Shown in pieces: positions 57,349 through 64,000 of a stretch of DNA of 64,000 nt. The notes beneath the pieces are model-generated. The model saw nothing but the letters and a program-made list of their open reading frames with translations, was not told where the DNA came from and did not search any database. The translations under genes and the position numbers were made by a program. The stretch spans positions 2,108,001 to 2,172,000 of the forward strand of contig NZ_CP134146.1 in NCBI RefSeq assembly GCF_031583575.1, read 5' to 3'. The number at the start of each line of letters is the position of its first letter. The stretch's first letter is position 1. The stretch is from Thalassotalea nanhaiensis. GTDB taxonomy: Bacteria > Pseudomonadota > Gammaproteobacteria > Enterobacterales > Alteromonadaceae.

Positions 57349-57386
57349 AAAGGGGTCAGTGAATTTTAACTTTCGCTGACCCCTTT
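57349..57386. terminator. palindromic GGGGTCAG repeat acting as bidirectional terminator
   Basis: AAAGGGGTCAG ... CTGACCCCTTT with 16 nt between, at the convergent ends of the recombinase and M23 peptidase genes. Similar GGGGTCAG palindromes are common intergenic repeats in gammaproteobacteria, so it may also be a mobile palindromic unit. Confidence 0.75.
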
Positions 57387-57403
57387 AATTTAACTAGCTG
57401 CGG

Positions 57404-58273
57404 CTATTCAGCCGCTTTAGTCTTTTTTGGTTTAAATGTATGTGAATTGGGCAGAGTTAATGCCAATGCGGGATCCAGTCTTACATTGTGCCAGTTTACT
57501 CGCCAGTCAAGATGAGGACCAGTTGAGCGCCCTGTCGAACCGATTTCTGCAATTGGCTGACCTTGCAATACTTTATCACCAACATCAACTTTGCTTGCGC
57601 TTAAGTGTAAAAATGTTGAAGTAATCCCGTGACCGTGATCGATAATTAACGTGCCACCAGAATAAAACATATTTGGTGCCCATAGTGTGATCACTCCTGC
57701 CGCTGGAGATTTTACCGCAGTACCTTTAGGTCCGGCATAATCTAGACCGTAATGAGGATTTTTAGGTACACCATTGTATATACGTTGGCTTCCGTAAACA
57801 CCAGTAATTCTGCCTGTTGCAGGCGCCTTAAAGCCATGAGCAAAATCTATATTGTCTGATGAAATCGCACGGGCAGCTCTAATTTGTATACTGTCTTTAG
57901 CAATTTGTTTCAGAGCTTCAGCACTTGGCTCCATAATTTTTTTATCAATGCCTTCAATACTTTGTACATTATATTTACGCTTGGTTGGCGTTAAATATTG
58001 CACCAGCTTTTGTCCGTCAGATTTTATAATCTTCAGTTCATGTGTTTGATCATCATCTCTAGAAAAACCTAATGTAAACAAACCATGTCGTGAGACTTTT
58101 AATGGGTCTTTATCATAATAAACTTCATTGCCGGGACTTGTTTTACCAACAACTAAACCACCTTGAGTAATTTCACCATCAAGCTCTAATGATACCTTTG
58201 CTTGTATTGATTGACTCAAACAGGCTAATAATAAGCCTGAAACAACTTTGCCTACTAAATACTTCTTAAGCAC
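57404..58273 (-). CDS. M23-family peptidase (LytM domain), exported
   Basis: 289 residues. Signal peptide ending QSIQAKVS (about 26). An N-terminal beta domain, then LytM/M23 domain with zinc ligands: HYGLDYAGPKGTAV (HxxxD type), and the second motif DHGHGITSTFLHLS (HxH). Conserved end GSTGRSTGPHLDWRV. Cleaves peptidoglycan cross-bridges or regulates amidases. Overlaps the QueD-like gene by 8 bp, so it is co-translated. Confidence 0.92.
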   Translation of the reverse strand: MLKKYLVGKVVSGLLLACLSQSIQAKVSLELDGEITQGGLVVGKTSPGNEVYYDKDPLKVSRHGLFTLGFSRDDDQTHELKIIKSDGQKLVQYLTPTKRKYNVQSIEGIDKKIMEPSAEALKQIAKDSIQIRAARAISSDNIDFAHGFKAPATGRITGVYGSQRIYNGVPKNPHYGLDYAGPKGTAVKSPAAGVITLWAPNMFYSGGTLIIDHGHGITSTFLHLSASKVDVGDKVLQGQPIAEIGSTGRSTGPHLDWRVNWHNVRLDPALALTLPNSHTFKPKKTKAAE

Positions 58274-59153
58274 TTGCTATTGCTCCTTTACCTACACCTT
58301 CAAATGCAACAACTCTATAATCATTAGAATTGTTAGCTGCCTTTAATTGTCTGGCAATATAATCCGCTAAAAGTTCTACTGTAGAATCACAATCTACCAC
58401 CTCTAGTGTGCCTTTTCGTACCGCAATGTCAAACCTTCCTTGTGGTGCATAGTAGGAAAAGTATTGGTGATCGGGTTTTAAATTAGCTTTTGCATGTTCT
58501 GACAGTTCAACTTCGTTTAATTGAATTTGATCTGAATGAGTTGCTAAATATATATCTTGCCAACGTTTACACCACATTTGCTCAAGATCGTTACTCCGAT
58601 TACCATTTTCATAAATGTGGATGGTAGAACGATGCCCGTGTGCTATACGCTGGCAATTACCATCATGTTTTTTCAAACCATGGGTGTAATGATAGGAATT
58701 TCCAGGAACTTTTTCTGGTCTTAGAGTTAATTCTATACCTTGTACGTTTTCTGGAAGCTGTTGTTTTATCACAAGTTCAAGGTAACGCGTAACGTTTTCC
58801 TCATTGATAAAGTCAGTTTCTATTTGCGCGAATGCTTCACTTGGCGATTGTAAAAATAAACCGTTATCTTTTAAGTCGAAATCAACATATAAATGATTAA
58901 TTCGACTTGATTTTGAGATAGAAATATCAGGGTTTAACGTTGGTAGCACTAACTTGTGATCAACACTGTTATCGATAATGGCTTTAATTTGTTTTTTAAC
59001 AATACCAAAATCAAGTACCATACTTTCCGCATTCAAGTCACCAGATAAAAGTACATCAACTATCCAACTTTCACCGACAACTCCCCTTTCACTACATAAA
59101 TAAGAGAAATCAATTACGGTTAAATCATTAACAAACAGTTGCATGTTTTTCAT
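58266..59153 (-). CDS. 6-carboxytetrahydropterin synthase-like protein (QueD/PTPS family), double length
   Basis: 295 residues, over twice the size of E. coli QueD (about 120). Two PTPS-like halves: residues 1-130 with LCSERGVVGESWIVDVLLSG and MVLDFGIVKKQI and a degenerate metal site (DHKLVLP), and 130-290 with HYTHGLKKHDGNCQRIAHGH, which holds the His residues and Cys expected for zinc and catalysis. Longer versions like this occur in marine gammaproteobacteria. A role in queuosine or pterin synthesis is possible but not certain. Between pyrC and the M23 peptidase. Confidence 0.8.
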   Translation of the reverse strand: MKNMQLFVNDLTVIDFSYLCSERGVVGESWIVDVLLSGDLNAESMVLDFGIVKKQIKAIIDNSVDHKLVLPTLNPDISISKSSRINHLYVDFDLKDNGLFLQSPSEAFAQIETDFINEENVTRYLELVIKQQLPENVQGIELTLRPEKVPGNSYHYTHGLKKHDGNCQRIAHGHRSTIHIYENGNRSNDLEQMWCKRWQDIYLATHSDQIQLNEVELSEHAKANLKPDHQYFSYYAPQGRFDIAVRKGTLEVVDCDSTVELLADYIARQLKAANNSNDYRVVAFEGVGKGAIASA

Positions 59154-59162
59154 CGAAAGTAC

Positions 59163-60191
59163 CTACTTTACTTGCCATAAAATTTTATCGTTTGCACGAA
59201 TAGGAACAACTACATCGTTGCCAAACGGCATAGTAGCAGGAACATCCCAGCTTTCTTTTACTAAAGTAATTGTATCTGTGTGTCTTGGCAGCTTGTAAAA
59301 GTCTGGACCATTAAAACTTGCAAATCCTTCTAGTTTATCGATGGCATTTTCTTGATCAAATACTTCAGCATAAAGCTCAATGGCGGCATGCGCAGTGTAA
59401 GAGCCAGCACAACCACAGGCATTTTCTTTATTCGCTTGTGTGTGTGGTGCAGAATCTGTACCTAAAAAGAATTTAGAGCTACCACTTGTTGCGGCTTCAA
59501 TAAGCGCTTGTTGATGGATATTACGTTTTAACACAGGTAAACAGAAATAATGTGGACGAATGCCACCAACCAACATGTGATTGCGATTAAACAATAAATG
59601 ATGTGCTGTAATGGTTGCCGCTACATTTGAACTTGCACTTTTAACAAAATCTACCGCATCTTTAGTGGTGATATGTTCAAGTACAATTCTTAGTCCAGGA
59701 AAGTCTTTAACAACAGGTGTTAAAATTCTATCAATATATTCTTTTTCACGGTCAAAGATATCTATGTCATTGTCTGTCACTTCTCCGTGCAGTAATAATG
59801 GCATATCTTCAGCTTGCATAGCCTCAAGTACAGGGTAAATATTTTTAATATCAGTTACACCAGATGCTGAATTGGTTGTTGCACCAGCAGGATATAATTT
59901 AGCGGCATAAACAATACCACTTTCTTTACACGCTTTGATGTCTTGAGCAGTAGTGTTATCAGTTAGATACAAAACCATTAATGGTTGAAAATGCTCAGTT
60001 TCGTTAACCGCTTGAATTCTATCATGATATTCTCTAGCTTGGTCAGCGTTCATCACAGGGGGCACCAAGTTCGGCATAATGATTGCTCGGCCGAAATAAC
60101 GGCTAGTATCTTTTACGGTATCTTTAAGTACATCACCATCGCGTAAATGTACATGCCAGTCATCTGGACGGGTAATTGTTAATGTAGTCAT
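59163..60191 (-). CDS. pyrC: dihydroorotase
   Basis: 342 residues from the ATG at 60191 ([20 protein letters not shown]); an upstream ATG at 60227 adds 12 non-conserved residues. Class II dihydroorotase: metal motif DWHVHLRD, carboxylated Lys region [15 protein letters not shown], metal His in [10 protein letters not shown] and [10 protein letters not shown], and catalytic Asp in [10 protein letters not shown]. Third step of pyrimidine synthesis. Heads the pyrC-QueD-like-M23 run (9-bp gap). Confidence 0.97.
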   Translation of the reverse strand: MTTLTITRPDDWHVHLRDGDVLKDTVKDTSRYFGRAIIMPNLVPPVMNADQAREYHDRIQAVNETEHFQPLMVLYLTDNTTAQDIKACKESGIVYAAKLYPAGATTNSASGVTDIKNIYPVLEAMQAEDMPLLLHGEVTDNDIDIFDREKEYIDRILTPVVKDFPGLRIVLEHITTKDAVDFVKSASSNVAATITAHHLLFNRNHMLVGGIRPHYFCLPVLKRNIHQQALIEAATSGSSKFFLGTDSAPHTQANKENACGCAGSYTAHAAIELYAEVFDQENAIDKLEGFASFNGPDFYKLPRHTDTITLVKESWDVPATMPFGNDVVVPIRANDKILWQVK

Positions 60192-60319
60192 AGTTTCCAA
60201 CTTATTCAGCTTACAATTCGTAAGCAAATTTTAATTTTATACTGTTGTCGATCCTAGCTCGCCTTATTTATTAAGACAATAAAATCAACATTTTATTACA
60301 CATTCATATAATCAATTAA

Positions 60320-61417
60320 CTAAAATTGATTCGTAGTTTCTTGCTGATATTGGCTTTCTTCTTGCTTTTGCTTTTGCTTTTCATCTTCAGCAGCGGCAAG
60401 TAGTTTCATTAACTGATCTTTTAAGTTTGGTGGAACTTTATGAATCGTTAACGAACCTTTTAATGGGTTGTAGGTAACGTCTGTTCCAAAATGAGAGCGT
60501 TCAAAGCTCACGCTGATTCCTGCACCAAATCCAGAGTATTTTGTTACTTTATTAATAACGGCCTGATCGTGCGGAAACGTATGTTCGATTTCATATTCAT
60601 TTTCTTTACAAAAATTAAAGAACTCATCACCATTATCTTCATGGGGTATTGCTTGTGACAATTCTTGTAAATCAACTTCTTTACCCGTTTGTTGCTGTTC
60701 CTTACAGTAAGAAAGTAACTCTTTACGTGTATTTTGCTTTTCTTCAGGGTTTAGCTGATTAACACTTACAAAATCTTCTACCGCTTGTACTAAGACCTGC
60801 GATTGTTGTTTAGGGTCAACGCCCTCTTCACAGCCTAAAAAGTCTAAAAAGAAGTCTGATACTTTACGACCAGCACGCCCTTTAATAAAGGATATATAAC
60901 GAGCTTTATCTGGTGAGTCAGCATAGTCAAATAAATCTATACGGGCAGCGAGTTGCATTTTAGAGCTATCAATATGTTGGTCAGCGGCTATATTTAGTTC
61001 ACCATCTACATAATAATGTTCAGTAACTGGTAATAAACAAACAAATAAATAGCGACCTCCAAGCATTTCATAGTGACAAGTAACTAAATAGCCTGTTTCT
61101 GCAAGATCATATTTTTCTAGTTCTTGTTTTAACCTGATACAGGCTTGATTAGAAAACGGAATAAATTGCTCTTGATCATCTAAGTAATCTTGCATTAATT
61201 TTTTAAATGGCTGTGATACGTCTTCAGCAGGTTCATCTTTAAAAGAACCGTAGGCTTTACTACCCTTGCTGTTATAAGTATTGTGAAGAGATTCAACGAA
61301 GTTTGTAATTTTTTCATTGATGTCAATTAGCCCTTTACTTGATGTAATTTTAACATCAGAGCTATTTTCTGCTTTAGTTAGATAATGCAGATCGATATTG
61401 GTTATAATTAAACTCAT
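60320..61417 (-). CDS. yejK: nucleoid-associated protein YejK
   Basis: 365 residues (E. coli about 335). NdpA/YejK family: begins MSLIITNIDLHYL, with ISFIKGRAGRKVSDFFLDFLG and VTKYSGFGAGISVSFERSHFG. C-terminal tail (about 340-365) is a Q/K/E-rich coiled segment not in E. coli. Binds DNA and topoisomerase IV in the nucleoid. Divergent from yejL-yejM, the usual conserved neighbours. Confidence 0.94.
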   Translation of the reverse strand: MSLIITNIDLHYLTKAENSSDVKITSSKGLIDINEKITNFVESLHNTYNSKGSKAYGSFKDEPAEDVSQPFKKLMQDYLDDQEQFIPFSNQACIRLKQELEKYDLAETGYLVTCHYEMLGGRYLFVCLLPVTEHYYVDGELNIAADQHIDSSKMQLAARIDLFDYADSPDKARYISFIKGRAGRKVSDFFLDFLGCEEGVDPKQQSQVLVQAVEDFVSVNQLNPEEKQNTRKELLSYCKEQQQTGKEVDLQELSQAIPHEDNGDEFFNFCKENEYEIEHTFPHDQAVINKVTKYSGFGAGISVSFERSHFGTDVTYNPLKGSLTIHKVPPNLKDQLMKLLAAAEDEKQKQKQEESQYQQETTNQF

Positions 61418-61508
61418 AATAATTGGTCAGTGTTAACTTGTGTTAGGTTTTGATAAACTAAATGCTATTAAACTAAAAACCCTGTAAAAGGATGTAATTT
61501 AAAAAATA

Positions 61509-61730
61509 ATGCCTATTGTATCTAAATATTCTAATGAACGTGTAGAAAAGATTGTTCAAGACTTAATTGATGTTCTCGTTAATGAAGAAGCCTCTACGGA
61601 TCTTGCCTTAATGTGTCTTGGTAACACATTATCAACGATAATAAATAATCAAGTACCAGAAAATCAAAGAGACGCTATTGCTAAAAACTTTGCAAATGCA
61701 TTAGCTAAATCAACAAAAACAATAAAATAA
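61509..61730 (+). CDS. yejL: YejL family protein
   Basis: 73 residues, the whole UPF0352/DUF1414 domain: [36 protein letters not shown]. Small helical protein of unknown function between yejK and yejM, as in E. coli. Confidence 0.94.
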   Translation: MPIVSKYSNERVEKIVQDLIDVLVNEEASTDLALMCLGNTLSTIINNQVPENQRDAIAKNFANALAKSTKTIK

Positions 61731-61751
61731 CAAAATTTCAAGAATATTTAT

Positions 61752-63443
61752 ATGGTTACTACAGAAAATAGTTCATACAGTAAAAAACTATTGCATCTTA
61801 TTAGTTGGGGACATTGGTTCACCTTCTTCAATATAGGTGCTGCATTATTAATCGCTATAATATTTTTGGATGCAGAAGGCATACCTGAACAACTAATTGG
61901 TAAAATTTATATGCTTACTAATTGGTTGAGTCACATGGCTTTTCTAACGTTTATCACCTTTGTACTTACTGTATTTCCGTTAACCTTATTGTTTCCCAAA
62001 ACTCAATTTATACGAGGCGCAGCTTCTTTTATATTCAGTTTTGTCCTTTGTTTATTAGTTGTTGACGGTTTTACCTTTGCAGAGCTTGGTTATCACATAA
62101 ACACAGATTCCAGCTCGCAAATATTTGCATTGTTAAAGGAAAAGTTTCAATCTGGAACTGTCTCTTTAACAACGTTTAATTGGATAATATTTATTGCTAT
62201 TTTATTATTTCAATTAGTTATGAGTAATTATTGTTGGAGACACCTTAAAGAGTTACAACAACGAAAAGCGCCTAAATATATTGTGGCCGCGCTTGTTTCA
62301 TCATTCTTTATTTCTCATTTAATTCACGTTTGGGCTGACGCCAAGCTTGAATACAGTGTATTAAGACAAGATACTGTTTTACCTTTTTCATATCCATCAA
62401 CGGCTAAAACATTACTTACTAAATATGGCTTATTTGATCGTGCCGATTATGAACAGCGTAAAAACAACCCCTTTTCGTTTACCAATAAAGCTCCTGCTTA
62501 CCCTGAACTAACACAAGAGTGTAAGGCGTTAACGGGGCCTCAAAGTTCTACATTTTTAGTGTTAAATGATAAAGTGTTAACTGAGAAACAACTTAAACAA
62601 TTCAATCAAAGCTCTGGCATCAAAGGTAGCAATTTAGTTAACTATATTGACAATGCCAATAGTCATGATGCTTGGTTTAACTTGCTTTATGGTTTACCAA
62701 CAATTTATCAAGAAGACATGAAAGACCAGCAGTCAGTACCTATTCTACTGCAACAAATCAAAGCAGCTAAGCTTGATACATCAATTAATGTATTTGCAAA
62801 TGAAGGGCAAAATACAAGCTTACCATTATGGCTTTCTAAATTATTTAACCATCAAAGCCAATATGAAGATATTTCAAGCTTTCTATTTGCAGATAAACTC
62901 AATGGTTTAAATGCTGGTTTACATGTTTTTTATTTTTCAGGACAAACTGATTATCAATATGAATTGTTTGTAAATGCATTGCTGCTTGCTCAACAGCAGA
63001 AAGAGTTAAAGGATATTATATGGCTTAGCTCTCTAGGTAATGTAACAGACAAAACATCGTTAACACCAAAGCCCGCACTGTTTATATTTCCTGAACAACA
63101 AAGTCGCCCAATTACTGAATTAACAAGTGTTATGGATGTTCAAACAACGTTAATGAGAAATTGGTTTGGCTGCCGCTTGGATTACAAGCGCTACAGTAAC
63201 GGCCATAACATATATCGAGTCCGCGATGATAGGTTATTCGCCAACACAACAGAAAATGGTTTGATGGTGATCAAAAAGGATAAAAATTTGTTTGTTGATC
63301 AACAAGGAAACTTTGAAACATATTCTACTCAGCTAGATACGTTGATCAGTGAAGATTCTGATTTTCCGATGCTTATTGATGGTGTGAAACTAATTAACTC
63401 TTTTAGTTTGAAAAATAAACCTACTGAAAAGATTAATAATTAA
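61752..63443 (+). CDS. yejM: YejM/PbgA-like inner-membrane sulfatase-fold protein
   Basis: 563 residues (E. coli 586). DUF3413 domain with five membrane helices (about 20-195, starting HLISWGHWFTFFNIGAALL), then a periplasmic sulfatase-type domain (about 260-545). The sulfatase core is eroded: the family's metal-binding start is replaced by SSTFLVLNDKVLTE, and only the FNLLYGLPTIYQ block is clear. In E. coli PbgA/YejM senses periplasmic LPS and controls LpxC through LapB/FtsH and has no sulfatase activity. It follows yejL by 21 bp. The QIFALLKEKF loop is in the region of the E. coli arginine-rich lipid-A binding segment but has fewer positive charges. Confidence 0.9.
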   Translation: MVTTENSSYSKKLLHLISWGHWFTFFNIGAALLIAIIFLDAEGIPEQLIGKIYMLTNWLSHMAFLTFITFVLTVFPLTLLFPKTQFIRGAASFIFSFVLCLLVVDGFTFAELGYHINTDSSSQIFALLKEKFQSGTVSLTTFNWIIFIAILLFQLVMSNYCWRHLKELQQRKAPKYIVAALVSSFFISHLIHVWADAKLEYSVLRQDTVLPFSYPSTAKTLLTKYGLFDRADYEQRKNNPFSFTNKAPAYPELTQECKALTGPQSSTFLVLNDKVLTEKQLKQFNQSSGIKGSNLVNYIDNANSHDAWFNLLYGLPTIYQEDMKDQQSVPILLQQIKAAKLDTSINVFANEGQNTSLPLWLSKLFNHQSQYEDISSFLFADKLNGLNAGLHVFYFSGQTDYQYELFVNALLLAQQQKELKDIIWLSSLGNVTDKTSLTPKPALFIFPEQQSRPITELTSVMDVQTTLMRNWFGCRLDYKRYSNGHNIYRVRDDRLFANTTENGLMVIKKDKNLFVDQQGNFETYSTQLDTLISEDSDFPMLIDGVKLINSFSLKNKPTEKINN

Positions 63444-63503
63444 ACAATCAATCACTTAAGTTAAATTTTAACTATGCATTAGTTAAAAACTTAATTACTA
63501 TTG

Positions 63504-63530
63504 AAGAGTCATTTATATGGCTCTTTTTTA
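63504..63530 (+). terminator. terminator after yejM
   Basis: AAGAGTCAT-TTAT-ATGGCTCTT with one G-U pair, followed by TTTTA. Confidence 0.85.
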
Positions 63531-63561
63531 TTTATAGATGAACATTAAAATTGAATATAGT

Positions 63562-63638
63562 CGGGGTGTAGCGCAGCCTGGTAGCGCGTGCGTCTGGGGG
63601 ACGTGAGGTCACAAGTTCGAATCTTGTCATCCCGACCA
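63562..63638 (+). tRNA. tRNA-Pro (anticodon GGG)
   Basis: 77 nt with encoded CCA. Acceptor CGGGGTG/CATCCCG, anticodon loop CTGGGGG, T-arm ACAAG-TTCGAAT-CTTGT. CGGGG and ACCA ends with G-U at position 5 resemble E. coli proL. No separate promoter is clear in the 30 bp after the yejM terminator. Confidence 0.95.
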
Positions 63639-63934
63639 ATTCAAAGAAAAAATACAACAATCTGCTCTCTTTCAAAAAGGTCACAAGTTTCTTATATAGA
63701 CATCCCGACCAATTCAAAGAAAAAATACAACAATCTGCTCTCTTTCAAAAAGGTCACAAGTTTCTTATATAGACACCCCGACCAATTCAAAAAAAATTAT
63801 AAAACAAAATACTCTCTATCTAAAAATGGTCACAAGTTTATTGTATAGATATCCCACCAATTCAAAAAAATTATAAAACAAAATACTCTCTATCTAAAAA
63901 ATGGTCACACGTTTCTTATATAGACATCCCGACC
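63639..63934 (+). repeat. four tandem 73-75-bp repeats, each ending in a copy of the tRNA-Pro 3' end
   Basis: After the tRNA, units of 73, 73, 75 and 75 bp end at 63711, 63784, 63859 and 63934. Each ends in GGTCACAAGTTTC...ATCCCGACCA, a mutated copy of the tRNA's last 32 nt (63607-63638) in which the T-arm 3' side is destroyed. Units 1-2 are almost identical to each other, as are 3-4, so the array grew by a later doubling. A 3'-tRNA rudiment of this kind is known from the E. coli tyrT/rtT locus. The last 66 bp of the window hold nothing recognised. Confidence 0.9.
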
Positions 63935-64000
63935 AATAAACCTCGATAAACAATACAGTTCACCGTTTAATATCAGTTAAATTCTCTTATTTTATTTACC

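Noticed and set aside
63588-63848. 86-codon plus-strand frame and minus-strand frame over tRNA-Pro
   Set aside because: They run through the tRNA and its repeat array; no ribosome site. Spurious.
63639-63934. CRISPR-like tandem repeats
   Set aside because: Repeats are 73-75 bp, directly adjacent with no unique spacers, and each contains a tRNA 3' end; no cas genes in the window.

Overview
The window is chromosomal DNA of an AT-rich marine gammaproteobacterium. Gene content and order (ald/lrp/ftsK/lolA/rarA/crcB/serS, the tusDCBE block, yejK/yejL/yejM, a LetAB-like MCE system, a large NAD-dependent glutamate dehydrogenase, TonB receptors) point to Alteromonadales, probably Colwelliaceae (Colwellia or Thalassotalea type). 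That placement is an inference from gene families; no 16S gene is present. Protein genes fill most of the window. There is no prophage, insertion sequence or CRISPR array.

Layout. 1-8.4 kb: housekeeping block (partial trxB, ald and lrp divergent, then ftsK-lolA-rarA-crcB-serS, tightly packed). 8.4-17.7 kb: a 157-bp tandem repeat, a DUF3083-like gene, a Tat-exported two-subunit molybdenum hydroxylase, the tusDCBE tRNA thiolation operon, a BI-1 family membrane protein, tag, tRNA-Ser(UGA) and two lipoproteins. 18-23.3 kb: CrtI/retinol-saturase-like oxidoreductase, ChrA, CapA-like lipoprotein. 23.4-32.4 kb: glutamate block with a bacterial ionotropic-glutamate-receptor-type K+ channel beside the GltS glutamate symporter, a fold-type III PLP enzyme and, divergent from it, the 1583-residue NAD-glutamate dehydrogenase. 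32.4-46.4 kb: LysR regulator divergent from a TonB receptor, M14 carboxypeptidase and N-acyl-D-amino-acid deacylase, then an operon DUF1445-pxpA-pxpB-pxpC-DUF4392-dat-alr. 46.5-50.9 kb: second identical tRNA-Ser(UGA), TPR lipoprotein plus M28 peptidase, phosphoribosyltransferase, an array of GGA-loop hairpins, MipA/OmpV porin. 51.2-55.8 kb: split PqiA/LetA and an eight-MCE-domain LetB-like protein. 56-57.4 kb: solitary tyrosine recombinase. 57.4-63.5 kb: M23 peptidase, QueD-like protein, pyrC, yejK, yejL, yejM. End: tRNA-Pro(GGG) followed by four tandem 73-75-bp repeats that each carry a copy of the tRNA 3' end.

How the genes work together. The most coherent system is at 23.6-46.3 kb. It combines outer-membrane uptake, exported peptidase and D-aminoacyl hydrolase, both halves of a D-glutamate cyclase (separate DUF1445 and DUF4392 proteins, fused in mammalian DGLUCY), ATP-dependent 5-oxoprolinase, a D-amino-acid aminotransferase, alanine racemase, glutamate symporter, a glutamate-receptor-like channel and glutamate dehydrogenase. 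A 15-bp LysR-type box (T-N11-A, GGTTATGG half-site) occurs in three of its promoter regions, which suggests one regulon for D-/L-glutamate and D-amino-acid catabolism under the local LysR protein. This is inference, not demonstrated.

The intergenic regions carry a second layer of structure. One part is a family of short hairpins with a UCCN loop on one strand and NGGA on the other, found at five sites and twice arranged in 53-bp tandem units. The others are decayed copies of tRNA 3' halves behind three tRNA genes, and a roughly 200-bp MITE-like imperfect palindrome.
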